DNA of 64,000 nt. It comes from DAOTWY01 sp003696565. GTDB lineage: Bacteria > Chloroflexota > Anaerolineae > Aggregatilineales > Phototrophicaceae. Location: assembly GCA_034435635.1 (NCBI GenBank), contig DAOTWY010000055.1:3550-67549 (forward strand). The letters run 5' to 3'. The notes beneath the pieces are model-generated. The model was not told where the DNA came from. It was given only the letters and a program-made list of their open reading frames with translations, and ran no database searches. The position numbers and the translations under genes were made by a program. The stretch's first letter is position 1, and the number at the start of each line of letters is the position of its first letter. Below, in pieces: positions 18,538-27,515 of this stretch.

Positions 18538-19710
18538 ATGTTAAAAAAATGGATTATTTTGCTCTTGATGACGTTGCTTGTCATACCGGTGATGGCTCAA
18601 GGTGACGAAGAGATCGATACTACTGACTGGATTGTACAAACTGCTGGAGAGATTGCGTTTATTACCCCGCCAGATTGGGTGAATTTGACCGAGGCGGAGG
18701 ACATCGAAGCGACAATGGACGAATTAGCGGAATTAAACCCAGACTTAGCAGAGACATTTGCCGCTGGTAGCATGGCACTAGATCAGGTTGATATTCTGGT
18801 AATTGATCCAACAACCGGTGCAAATCTCAATGTCTTAACGGTGGAAGTTGGTGGGCTGTCATTGGATGATTTAGAGGCAGAACTGCTATCTCAATATCAA
18901 CAAATGGGGTTTGAGGTGGTTGCACTAGAACGGTTTGAAACCGCACTTGGTGATACAATGCGCGTTGATATTCAGACAACCATTAGCACTGGCTCATCTG
19001 AAGAATTGGTATCACAGTTCCAACTCATCACGATTTTGGAATCAGGTGATGCTGCTGTGATAACTTTTACACCAGGCAGTGCATCGCTCGAAGAAATTGC
19101 GCCTCTTTTTGATGTTGTGATTGACAGCCTGTCATACGCTGATGCGATGGATATGGAAATGACCGATGACAGCGGTATGTCAGATGAATTAGGCGAGTTT
19201 GTCACTTATACCAATGACGGGCTGAGCATTAGTGTGCCGGAAAGCTGGATTGATGTTAGTGATGAAGATGCGTTGATGGCTGCTGGTGCAGATGCCCTGT
19301 CGGAATCAAACCCGCAGCTTTCATCCATTTTAGAGATGGCACAAACACAAGATTTTGCTTTCTTCCTGCTTGACCCTACAACCACAGCCAATTTGAATGT
19401 GATTGTACAAGCCAGCCCAAGCCCAGTAACGTTAGATCAGCTAGAGATGTTGCTGCCAGGGCAGTATGAATCGTTTGGGATTACCGTGGTGGATTCACAA
19501 CGGGTTGAATTACCTGCCGGTGAGGCGTTGCGTTTCCAATTAGAAGTCGCTTTAGATAGCTCCGCAGACCCATTAGTTGTTAAGCAATTTCAGTACATTC
19601 TGGTAGAAAACGACAACTTCTACTTCCTTACCATGGGCTTGGCAACCGATGGCTTTGAAGATATGACACCGATATTCGAAGCCATAGCAGAAAGCCTGGA
19701 GTTAGAATAA
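18538..19710 (+). CDS. Secreted protein made of two tandem homologous domains
   Basis: 390 residues. The chosen ATG has AAAGGA six bases upstream; a TTG fifteen bases earlier is not needed. A signal peptide ends in VIPVMAQG. Two copies of one domain follow, about 25-195 and 210-388. Both contain a strand pattern ending in DPTTxANLNV (VIDPTTGANLNVLTV and LLDPTTTANLNVIVQ), a GFEVV/SFGITVV strand and a terminal DVVIDSL/EAIAESL. The domain resembles the PsbP-like/DUF1795 alpha-beta sandwich used for secreted lipoproteins, but that is tentative. The protein is very acidic. A canonical terminator follows. Confidence 0.78.
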   Translation: MLKKWIILLLMTLLVIPVMAQGDEEIDTTDWIVQTAGEIAFITPPDWVNLTEAEDIEATMDELAELNPDLAETFAAGSMALDQVDILVIDPTTGANLNVLTVEVGGLSLDDLEAELLSQYQQMGFEVVALERFETALGDTMRVDIQTTISTGSSEELVSQFQLITILESGDAAVITFTPGSASLEEIAPLFDVVIDSLSYADAMDMEMTDDSGMSDELGEFVTYTNDGLSISVPESWIDVSDEDALMAAGADALSESNPQLSSILEMAQTQDFAFFLLDPTTTANLNVIVQASPSPVTLDQLEMLLPGQYESFGITVVDSQRVELPAGEALRFQLEVALDSSADPLVVKQFQYILVENDNFYFLTMGLATDGFEDMTPIFEAIAESLELE

Positions 19711-19728
19711 TCAACCGCAATAAACCAA

Positions 19729-19756
19729 ACGGGAGGGGAAACCCTCTCGTTTTTTT
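19729..19756 (+). terminator. Intrinsic terminator
   Basis: A nine-base-pair stem with one G-T wobble (19729-19737 with 19742-19750) closes on a GAAA tetraloop and is followed by seven T. It ends the upstream duplicated secreted protein gene. Confidence 0.92.
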
Positions 19757-19874
19757 GTATATTATATATGATTGCTCTTGGGGAACCGTTCGGGTAAGAT
19801 ATACAATAACTGTCAAATGAGACCTTGGCATAATGATGATGATTCAATCGGATTTAACCAGTCAGGAGCAAACG

Positions 19875-20897
19875 GTGACCCGTAAAAAAGTTATTTTGAT
19901 TACTGGGGCAAATGGGGAAGTGGGGCACGGGCTGATTAAGCAACTTTATAAAGACCCAAGTGCGCCACCGGTGATTACACTAGATATACGCGGCTTAGAT
20001 GAAGATATCATGCCTTATGTCGATAGCAGCATCGTTGGGGATATTCTGGATAATGACTTGCTAGATAACCTGACCAGTGAATATGAAATTGATACGATTT
20101 TTCATTTGGCAGCGTTGCTTTCCACACATTCAGAGTATCGTCCAGAGGCAGCGCATCGTGTCAATGTACAGGGTACGGTCAATTTGTTGCATTTGGCGGT
20201 GGAACAAGCTCGTTGGCGGGATCATCCAGTTAAGTTTATCTATCCTAGCTCCGTGGCGGTTTATGGTATGCCAGATTTAGAAACCAAAGCACGGGTTGGT
20301 GCTGTTCGGGAAAATGATTTTCTAGAACCCATTACGATGTACGGCTGTAATAAGCTCTATTGTGAGCATCTTGGGCGATATTACACGTTTCACTATCGGC
20401 AACTTGCCCCTAAAGCCCAAGAGTCTGGCGTAGATTTTAGAGGGGTGCGGTTCCCTGGGCTAATTAGTGCCACAACCATGCCAAGCGGTGGGACAAGTGA
20501 CTACGCGCCGGAAATGCTCCACGCAGCAGCAAAGGGTGAACCCTATGAGTCGTTTGTCCGTCCAGATACCATCATGCCGTTTATGGCAATGCCAGATGCC
20601 ATTAAAGCTTTGTTAACTTTGGCAGATGCCCCGCGTGATCAACTGACTCGTTCAGTCTATAATGTGACCAGCTTTAGCCTGACAGCAGAGCAAATTGCCG
20701 AACGTGTTAAAACATTCTTCCCAAATGCACAAATTAGCTATGAGCCAACCCATGGACGGCAGAAGATCGTGGATAGTTGGCCCGCGGCTATTGATGATTC
20801 CACGGCACGGGCAGATTGGGGGTGGCAACCAGACTATGATGTGGAACAAGCTTTTGCTGATTATCTGGTGCCGACAATCAAACAACAATATACGTAG
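19875..20897 (+). CDS. L-threonine 3-dehydrogenase, SDR type
   Basis: Oxidises L-threonine to 2-amino-3-ketobutyrate with NAD+. About 340 residues from GTG at 19875, which has AGGAG six bases upstream; an ATG triplet at 19833 has no comparable site. The Rossmann motif is ITGANGEVG, the catalytic block is PSSVAVYG with YGCNK, and the family-specific stretches are all visible: DFRGVRFPGLIS, SGGTSDYAPEMLHAA, IMPFMAMPDAI, and near the end VDSWPAAIDDSTARADWGW. That last motif distinguishes this SDR-type TDH from UDP-glucose epimerases. No kbl gene (2-amino-3-ketobutyrate CoA ligase) adjoins it. A strong terminator follows. Confidence 0.9.
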   Translation: MTRKKVILITGANGEVGHGLIKQLYKDPSAPPVITLDIRGLDEDIMPYVDSSIVGDILDNDLLDNLTSEYEIDTIFHLAALLSTHSEYRPEAAHRVNVQGTVNLLHLAVEQARWRDHPVKFIYPSSVAVYGMPDLETKARVGAVRENDFLEPITMYGCNKLYCEHLGRYYTFHYRQLAPKAQESGVDFRGVRFPGLISATTMPSGGTSDYAPEMLHAAAKGEPYESFVRPDTIMPFMAMPDAIKALLTLADAPRDQLTRSVYNVTSFSLTAEQIAERVKTFFPNAQISYEPTHGRQKIVDSWPAAIDDSTARADWGWQPDYDVEQAFADYLVPTIKQQYT

Positions 20898-20906
20898 TGT
20901 ATAAGG

Positions 20907-20936
20907 ATAGAGGGTTTTTTTAGCCCTCTATTTTTT
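20907..20936 (+). terminator. Intrinsic terminator
   Basis: An eight-base-pair stem ATAGAGGG/CCCTCTAT (20907-20914 with 20924-20931) with a nine-base loop is followed by a run of six T. It ends the threonine dehydrogenase gene. Confidence 0.88.
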
Positions 20937-20983
20937 AAAAATTAACCGTATATCTACCGCATGGGGGGAATCAAATTATTTTC

Positions 20984-21922
20984 TTAAGGTGTATGGTTTT
21001 CTGTTGAATCGCTGTTAAAAAATTCCCACATGAGCTGACTGGCATTGATGTCTTGCGTCATGTGACCGATTAAACTCCCCCCAAACCCAACAACTTCCCC
21101 ACCGGGCCATGTATGCCCGCCGCCAGTGACTTCATAAAACACAACATCCGCCTCACAATTCAGATAACGTGTTTGAACCACCTCGCCCGAAATTGCTCTA
21201 ATTTCCGGTTGTGGATCACAGCCGTTGCGCTCTGCCCATGTTGCTACCCATGTCAATATAGGGGGCAGATGCAGCCATTCATCACCGTTGAAGTTCACCA
21301 CTGCATCATCTGTACCATGGAAGGCGATCACTCGCACAGGTTTTTCTGGATTGCAACCCTGTGGAGGGGTGTTATATGCACCAGCCACACTGCCAAACGC
21401 ACTAATCTGATCCGATAACTCACAGGCTAGGCGGTTGCTCATACCCCCACCGTTGGAATAACCGTTTGGGAATACGGCATCAATACAATAGACTTGGCTT
21501 AAAGTGTGGATGATGTCGCGGGTAAATTGTACATCATCGATGCTATTGCCGCGCACTAGCGGAAAGTCCCCACTGTTCCAACGGGATGGACGACCTAAAC
21601 CACGCGGATATGCGACGATAAAACCGTAAGTATCCGCTAATGTGTTCCAACCGGTGATTTCCATCATGTCTTGTGGGTTAGAACCAAAACCGTGAAAAGT
21701 GATGACCAATGTGGTGGGTTCGGTTGGGTCATATGTTTGTGGAACATAAACTAGTGCTTCACGCTGAATATTGTTTGAGATGATGACCTGGGTAAACACC
21801 CCGGTCTCATACGCACCAGCTGGGCATGTTGGGAGATCAGTTTGCTGGGATATCGTGTTTGAGGTGAATAGAGTAAACAGAAGCAAAAAAATCAAGTAAC
21901 GCTGCATCGTTATTATACTCAT
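20984..21922 (-). CDS. Secreted polyhydroxybutyrate-depolymerase/feruloyl-esterase-like hydrolase
   Basis: 312 residues with an N-terminal signal peptide (about 1-25). An alpha/beta hydrolase core shows the oxyanion segment ITFHGFGSNPQDM, the nucleophile elbow GYSNGGGMS (Ser156), an acid at HGTDD (205 or 206) and the histidine in GGGHTWPG (His270). This arrangement is typical of LpqC/PHB-depolymerase and carbohydrate-esterase CE1 relatives; the ester substrate is not determined. The ATG overlaps the stop of the thioredoxin-NHL gene as ATGA, a four-base overlap, supporting this start and co-translation. Confidence 0.88.
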   Translation of the reverse strand: MSIITMQRYLIFLLLFTLFTSNTISQQTDLPTCPAGAYETGVFTQVIISNNIQREALVYVPQTYDPTEPTTLVITFHGFGSNPQDMMEITGWNTLADTYGFIVAYPRGLGRPSRWNSGDFPLVRGNSIDDVQFTRDIIHTLSQVYCIDAVFPNGYSNGGGMSNRLACELSDQISAFGSVAGAYNTPPQGCNPEKPVRVIAFHGTDDAVVNFNGDEWLHLPPILTWVATWAERNGCDPQPEIRAISGEVVQTRYLNCEADVVFYEVTGGGHTWPGGEVVGFGGSLIGHMTQDINASQLMWEFFNSDSTENHTP

Positions 21923-23838
21923 CCTTGCTTTGCTAAAGGTAAATCACGACTAATAATCAGGTTACGTTCTCCAGTGTCGGTGACGATGATGGGAGTATCT
22001 AAACGGAAACGGTCAATAAAGCACAGTGATTCATTTGTCGCTTCACAGTAATAAATGTTGAACTCACCATATAAGCGTCCTTCGCCATTGGTAAATGCTA
22101 CTGTTATGCGCATTTCTGTATCTGTGATGGGCATTGATATACGCTGAGCCAGCTCACAGTCAAATTCAGCATAACTTGGCGCATTTGGGTTTAATTTGTG
22201 TCCTTCTGGTAGTATGAGGCGCAAAGTGATGTAAATATCCCCCGCGGCGAGGGTTTGTGTGGGCAGGGTAATAATTGTTTCCATGTTGTTGTCAATAACC
22301 GTGAGTTTATTAGCGATTTGCAAACGTTCCGGGTTGGGGAATGTAATCGTTTTGACTGTCTTGGTCATCAAGTCGATTACCCGTATCACATGATTATTGG
22401 TATCTGCCACATATAATTGCCCATTGTGATAGTCTAGCCCACCCGGTTCGTTAAATTGTGCAGTATCTTGCCCGCCATCGGTATAGCCACCCCCACTTAA
22501 GCCCAATAGGGTATGGGTGGTCATGGTTGAATCCACCGCTTTAATCTTATGGTTATAGGTATCTGCCACGTAAATTGTGCCATCTGGTGAACCTGTTACG
22601 CCTAATGGATGTTGTAAGCGCGATGTGCCCACTGCCCCATCAACATCCCCAAAATCGAATAAATTGTTCTGTAATGTGCCGGCGATGGTCAGCACAACAT
22701 TGTTATGAAAATCCGCGGCGCGGATCGTGCTGGACTCGCTATCCGCAAAATACAATACATTTGCCATAAAATATAACCCACTCGGTTGTGCCAACTCAGA
22801 TGTTGCGAGCTGATTATTCACTAATGCTTCTCGTCCGTTCCCAACAACTGGGGATAACATACGGGTTGAAAGATTCATAGCAAAAATTTGATGAGACCCG
22901 GCATGTGCGATATAGAGTGTGTCATCGTCCCCCATTTCCACATCCCAGGGACTTCTTAATTGGAACGCACGCGGTTCACGGATATTCATCCCAAAAGGTA
23001 ACACACCGCTACCCATTTCGCCTGTACCGGCGATGGTAACCACTGTCCGTTGCTTCAGGTCTGCGGCGCGGATTGTATGATTGTTGGTATCAGCGATGTA
23101 AAGGATGTTGTCATGCAGGGTCATGCCTTGTGGTTGCCGGAATTGAGTGTGTTCAAATGTGCCATCAGCATAACCATAAATACCACTACCGATGATGTCT
23201 AGCACGGCATAAGTGGTTAAATCTGCGATGATAATGCGATTATTGTTGGTATCAGCAATAAATAAGCGGTTATTTGCTCCATCAACTGTCACTTTTCCAG
23301 GGAAGTTCAACAAGCGAGCCGTTTGGTTATCTGCTTTGGATGAATAGGCTAAAGGCGTACGATCTAACTCACCGATTTCATCCCAATAGTCAACCATCGC
23401 GGCGATAAGGGCATCTAGCGGTTCTAGGGGAATTTCACCGGATTGTGCTGCCAATACGTTCCCGCGTGGATCAACCACAACCAATGTGGGCCAAGCTTGA
23501 ATACCATAAGTTTGCCAGATGATGAATTGATGGTCATTAATGATAGGGTGCGTAATATTATATCGCTGCACAATTCGACGGATATTTTCCGTCTCACCTT
23601 CGTTGGTAAATTTAGCAGAATGAATACCGATGACAACTAGCTCATTCGGGTATTTTTCTTCTAATGCACGTAAAATTGGGATCATATGGATGCAGTTGAT
23701 ACAACCATACGTCCAAAAATCCAAGATAACAATTTTGCCACGTAAATCTTGGATAGTCAGTGGGGCTGGGGCGTTAATCCACTCCAAATCTGGTGGGAAT
23801 GGCACAATTGCAAGTTCAGGATTCCCTTCGTAACTCAA
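21919..23838 (-). CDS. Thioredoxin-like domain fused to NHL-repeat propeller (NHLRC2-like)
   Basis: About 639 residues. Start chosen at TTG (23836-23838) because AAAGGAG sits five bases before it; the upstream GTG/ATG at 23865/23862 are poorer. A thioredoxin/AhpC-TSA fold (about 15-150) carries CINC (residues 46-49) in the motif FWTYGCINCIHMIP, so it can do disulfide chemistry. NHL-type repeats follow (about 170-480), with recurring LYIADTNNHTIRAADL and IYVADTYNHKIKAVD blades, and a C-terminal beta-rich domain. The order matches NHLRC2. No signal peptide is visible. It is coupled to the secreted esterase downstream. Confidence 0.9.
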   Translation of the reverse strand: MSYEGNPELAIVPFPPDLEWINAPAPLTIQDLRGKIVILDFWTYGCINCIHMIPILRALEEKYPNELVVIGIHSAKFTNEGETENIRRIVQRYNITHPIINDHQFIIWQTYGIQAWPTLVVVDPRGNVLAAQSGEIPLEPLDALIAAMVDYWDEIGELDRTPLAYSSKADNQTARLLNFPGKVTVDGANNRLFIADTNNNRIIIADLTTYAVLDIIGSGIYGYADGTFEHTQFRQPQGMTLHDNILYIADTNNHTIRAADLKQRTVVTIAGTGEMGSGVLPFGMNIREPRAFQLRSPWDVEMGDDDTLYIAHAGSHQIFAMNLSTRMLSPVVGNGREALVNNQLATSELAQPSGLYFMANVLYFADSESSTIRAADFHNNVVLTIAGTLQNNLFDFGDVDGAVGTSRLQHPLGVTGSPDGTIYVADTYNHKIKAVDSTMTTHTLLGLSGGGYTDGGQDTAQFNEPGGLDYHNGQLYVADTNNHVIRVIDLMTKTVKTITFPNPERLQIANKLTVIDNNMETIITLPTQTLAAGDIYITLRLILPEGHKLNPNAPSYAEFDCELAQRISMPITDTEMRITVAFTNGEGRLYGEFNIYYCEATNESLCFIDRFRLDTPIIVTDTGERNLIISRDLPLAKQG

Positions 23839-23929
23839 ATGATCTCCTTTGGCATTCAGCATCACCTCAACGGATGATCGCCAAAACTAAAACAACAACT
23901 CTCTCCTATCATAACACCCTGTTTACTAC

Positions 23930-24328
23930 TCACAATAAATTTAGAATAGAAGCCGTGACAATACCCAAAACAATGAACAGTATTATCAACAAAAGCGCGA
24001 GGGTTATCTGTAACAGTGGTAGGAGAAATGGACGACGACGGGGGGGCAGAGGATGTTGAACAATTTCACCTTCTAATAACCCCAAAACACGTAATTGACG
24101 ACGTGCAGCTTCGTTATTGGGATTAATAGCAAGGATATTTTCCAAACAAACGCGGCGATCATCATGTGTGTTCACGACTTCCAACAATGCCAGCCAAACC
24201 GCTTCATTTTTGGGATTCAGGGCAGCCGCTTGCTTCCATAAGGTGTGTGCTTTCGCTTTGTCACCAGCGGCAAGGGCTACCAATCCTGCACGGAGTAGTT
24301 CACTTACCCGTACTGTATCCCCTTCCAC
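23930..24328 (-). CDS. Short TPR-like protein with C-terminal membrane helix
   Basis: 132 residues. The N-terminal 85 residues are a TPR-like helical module: LLRAGLVALAAGDKAKAHTLW, then LNPKNEAVWLALLEVV, DDRRVCLENILAINPNNEAARR. A polybasic PPRRR stretch and one hydrophobic C-terminal helix follow. The module is the same kind seen at the start of the two larger proteins just upstream, so this is the third paralogue, shortened and without the propeller. Start GTG at 24328 with GGAG seven bases upstream. Last gene of a tight three-gene run (three-base gap). Confidence 0.8.
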   Translation of the reverse strand: MEGDTVRVSELLRAGLVALAAGDKAKAHTLWKQAAALNPKNEAVWLALLEVVNTHDDRRVCLENILAINPNNEAARRQLRVLGLLEGEIVQHPLPPRRRPFLLPLLQITLALLLIILFIVLGIVTASILNLL

Positions 24329-24331
24329 AAG

Positions 24332-25876
24332 CTATCTCCAGTCATTAACATAACTATTTTCTGTTCCGTTGGTGAGTTGGTAAAGTTCATTGGTGACTAG
24401 GTGCATAATATAGATATTATAAACATTCCCACCACGATTGCTAATAAACGCCATATAGTTGCCATCCGGGCTGATGACCGGATTAAAGTCATCGGCGGGG
24501 TCTTGCACACGAGCAACATAGTTATCTGGTGTAAGAATACCAATCATAAAAATATCGCGCCCAGGTTCAATAGGCGGGATAAATTCGCCAGTTGTATCGT
24601 CTAAACCATCTCCATTTGCGTCCCGAGTTGGATCAGTTTGAGGGGCGTTAGGGTCAAATCCAGTAAAGAAAATCAATTGCCCATCAGCAGACCATGCCGG
24701 GCTGGATTCTTCCAAAGCGTTGCGGTTGGTAGTCAGCGAAGAAAACGTGCGGCTGGCAACATCAATCAGAATAAGATCAGGACCAGGGTTGTCTGAATTG
24801 ACATCATCTCTTACCGCAACGATTTTTGTGCCATCTGGTGAAATGGCTGGATCAGCATAGAAGGCATCATCGTTTGTCAGCCGAATCACCGCATCTGGTG
24901 AGGAGCCATTCAGATCAATGAGAAAAACCGCATTGTTCGATTGTCCAAAAATATCCCCAATGACAACCAGTTTTGTGCCATCTGCAGATAAATCTGGTGA
25001 ATAAAAATCTTCAAATCCCCCGAATTGCTGTGCCTGGTCGAGTATTGACGGTTGTTCTACCCCTTCCATATCGGTAATTACGACTCGATCAACGCGCCCA
25101 GACCCTTCTTCTGTAAAAAGCAGCCGGGTGTAATCTGGGAAGAGTTGAGGAGTACGTCCTTCTAGGCGTGCAATGGGTTCTGGGGCAAAGTTGAAGGGAT
25201 ACGTATAAATTTGTATATCCATGTTGTAGTTTTCACGCCCGATCCGCCCGATCAACACCCCTTGTAAATCCCCTGGCAGTGGCACAAGTGTCGGCGTTGG
25301 GGATGGTGCTGGAGTTTCAGTAGGTGTTGGTGGCAAAGTTGGCAGTGAGCTTGTTGGGATGGGAGTCGTGGTGGGTGGGTTGATGGCGATCTCGGTCGCG
25401 GTTGCGTTAGCTGCGGCGATTTGAAAGGCTTCGTAGGTTCGTGTGGGGGCTAAAAAGGCGTTGGTGGCTGCGGCTGCTCGTTGACGCTGGCGATTTTCTT
25501 GGTTGTTGTTGATGATAATCAGAACAAATACAACAACAAAGATAAATGCAACGACTACCCCCCCGATGATGTAAGCCATTCGACGACTGACTCCGGGGAT
25601 GATTTCCGGCTCGGCATCCCGCTCTGCAACTTGTTGTTCTAATTTTTCCAGCAATTCTTTGGCTTTAACGTTAACTGGGTCAATCTGAAGCACATTCGCT
25701 AATGCGATCCGCTTTTCATCCAAGTTATCGGTTATCCGTGCCAGCAGTAACCAGGCATGAGCATTTTCTTCATCTTCTGCCAGCACCTCTTTGATCATAT
25801 CAATAGCATGCTCTCGATCTCCTAATTTAGCAGCGTCGAGTGCTTGCTGTAACATCGCACGATGTTCAAGTTTCAT
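24332..25876 (-). CDS. TPR-like module, membrane helix and TolB/WD40-like propeller
   Basis: 514 residues. TPR-like repeats (about 5-85) lead to a membrane helix (about 105-125), a threonine/proline linker (about 165-195) and a beta-propeller (about 200-514) with repeated TolB/PD40 blades of the form SPDGTKIVAVRDD, SADGTKLVVIGD and SPDGNYMAFISNRGG. Topology suggests the helical module is cytoplasmic and the propeller outside. Such proteins may scaffold a complex or sense a ligand; none is known here. The ATG has GGGAG seven bases upstream. Three bases separate it from each neighbour's stop or start. Confidence 0.85.
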   Translation of the reverse strand: MKLEHRAMLQQALDAAKLGDREHAIDMIKEVLAEDEENAHAWLLLARITDNLDEKRIALANVLQIDPVNVKAKELLEKLEQQVAERDAEPEIIPGVSRRMAYIIGGVVVAFIFVVVFVLIIINNNQENRQRQRAAAATNAFLAPTRTYEAFQIAAANATATEIAINPPTTTPIPTSSLPTLPPTPTETPAPSPTPTLVPLPGDLQGVLIGRIGRENYNMDIQIYTYPFNFAPEPIARLEGRTPQLFPDYTRLLFTEEGSGRVDRVVITDMEGVEQPSILDQAQQFGGFEDFYSPDLSADGTKLVVIGDIFGQSNNAVFLIDLNGSSPDAVIRLTNDDAFYADPAISPDGTKIVAVRDDVNSDNPGPDLILIDVASRTFSSLTTNRNALEESSPAWSADGQLIFFTGFDPNAPQTDPTRDANGDGLDDTTGEFIPPIEPGRDIFMIGILTPDNYVARVQDPADDFNPVISPDGNYMAFISNRGGNVYNIYIMHLVTNELYQLTNGTENSYVNDWR

Positions 25877-25879
25877 AAG

Positions 25880-27415
25880 TTAGCTCCCAGGTTGCAGCCG
25901 GAAGAATAATTCCGGACGATAGACGACATTTAGGTCATCACGTTGATGAAATGTGAGACGAGTTAACACATCACCATCTATGCCAATTAAATAAAGTTGG
26001 AAACGGTCATCTTCACGATTTGAAATAAAAGCGATGAACGAGCCATCTGGCGAAAAAGCTGGACTACGGTCTTCAGCATCACCATCTGCACGTGTGATGA
26101 GTTGCTCACCGTTGCCATCCGCCATCATGATATACACATCTGGGTCGCCCTGTCGATCTGAGATAAACGTAATCATGGAGCCGGTGGCGTTCCATGCTGG
26201 GGCATAGCTGCTGCCTTCACTATTGGTGAGTTGTGTATACACCACGTCCTCATCTGGCGGCACTAACTGAATGCTATAAATTTCCGTAGAAAGATAGCTG
26301 TTTAAATCGGATGCGATCAAAATTTCACGGCTGCCAAGAACCGGTCGCCAAGCTGGATCACGGTCAATGCCTTGATTAAACGTCACTTGTACCGGTTGAG
26401 AACTGCCATCTGCCAGCACATACCATAATTCTTCATCGCCATCATAATCACTGATAAACACCAACTCACGTGCTTCTGGTGACCAACTTGGGCTAGCGAC
26501 AATCTCTGTTCGTAAATCGGTGATTTGCTGAGCAGCCGCCAAGTTATCCAGTGATGCGATAAATAGCTCTGGGTAAGTTTCTGTGGTATTTTCGCCAGTG
26601 CTAATTGTTACATCCCTGATAAAGGCGATACGCTGACCATCTGGCGCAAAGGCAACATCCCGGAAGCCACTCCCTAGCATGTTGTTATCCAATCCATCCC
26701 CGGTAATTTGATATAAATCAGGTTCAACTGCGCCTTCTTGTAAGCTCGTATAAAGCATTAAGAAGTTCCCTTGTGGATATGGTGTTGATGTTGGGGGAGG
26801 CGGTGTATCAGACGGGATGGGGGTTGGTGTAAAGGTTGGTGGCAATGTCGGCGCGACAAATGTTCCCCTGAATGGTGGTAAAGTCGCGGTGGGGATGGGG
26901 GGTAAGGTTGGGATGCGTGGCTGCGTTGGAACAGAAACCACAGGCAGTGGGGTAAAGGTTGGCGGAGTGTCTTCACCAAAAACCCCTAAACGGGAAAACA
27001 CAAAAATGCCTCCCAAGATAATTCCCAAGATCATACCACCAAACAGCATTAGCTCCCAATTGACACCACTACCAGCACCGGATGCATCACTTGAGGTGAC
27101 AGAGGGAGCTGCCTGCCGAGACGTGCGAATCTCCTCAAATGTGCTGCGATCAACATTTCCACCAAGTGCCAGCAAAGCCTGTTTAGCGCGTATGTTCGTT
27201 GGATCAAGTTCCAACACGCGCTCTAGGCAACGGCGACGATCTGACACAGTTGTCATGCAGGAAGCTAGCCACATCCAGGCAACATCATTATCTGGATCAG
27301 CTTCTACTACCTGTGTTAATAGGCGGCGACCTGTGGCACGATTACCATCTTTTGCCGCTTGAATCCCTGCTTGTAGTAAGCTCTGAATATCTTGGCTCAA
27401 AAGAACTTCCCTCAT
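25880..27415 (-). CDS. TPR-like module, membrane helix and TolB/WD40-like propeller (paralogue)
   Basis: 511 residues with the same architecture as the next gene: a TPR-like region (about 8-80, LLQAGIQAAKDGNRATGRRLL), a membrane helix (about 120-145), a threonine/proline linker (about 150-205) and a propeller (about 215-505) with blades SPEARELVFISDYDGDEELW, NATGSMITFISDRQGDPDVYI and SPDGSFIAFISNREDD. It probably arose by tandem duplication. The ATG at 27415 lacks a clear site, and a TTG five codons later has AGGGAAG upstream, so the exact start is uncertain. First gene of the three-gene run. Confidence 0.85.
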   Translation of the reverse strand: MREVLLSQDIQSLLQAGIQAAKDGNRATGRRLLTQVVEADPDNDVAWMWLASCMTTVSDRRRCLERVLELDPTNIRAKQALLALGGNVDRSTFEEIRTSRQAAPSVTSSDASGAGSGVNWELMLFGGMILGIILGGIFVFSRLGVFGEDTPPTFTPLPVVSVPTQPRIPTLPPIPTATLPPFRGTFVAPTLPPTFTPTPIPSDTPPPPTSTPYPQGNFLMLYTSLQEGAVEPDLYQITGDGLDNNMLGSGFRDVAFAPDGQRIAFIRDVTISTGENTTETYPELFIASLDNLAAAQQITDLRTEIVASPSWSPEARELVFISDYDGDEELWYVLADGSSQPVQVTFNQGIDRDPAWRPVLGSREILIASDLNSYLSTEIYSIQLVPPDEDVVYTQLTNSEGSSYAPAWNATGSMITFISDRQGDPDVYIMMADGNGEQLITRADGDAEDRSPAFSPDGSFIAFISNREDDRFQLYLIGIDGDVLTRLTFHQRDDLNVVYRPELFFRLQPGS

Positions 27416-27515
27416 TCAAATTAAATAGCCTGAATGCCTTAATTCTACCGGAATCTACCCGGAAACGAAAATAGGGTACAATCTGCCTAATTTAAATCAA
27501 AAAAGGGAGAATTTT

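Noticed and set aside
26817..27362. 181-residue plus-strand ORF over the first TPR-propeller gene
   Set aside because: Glycine/valine-rich runs mirror the threonine/proline codons of the minus-strand gene. No start signal, no recognisable domain.
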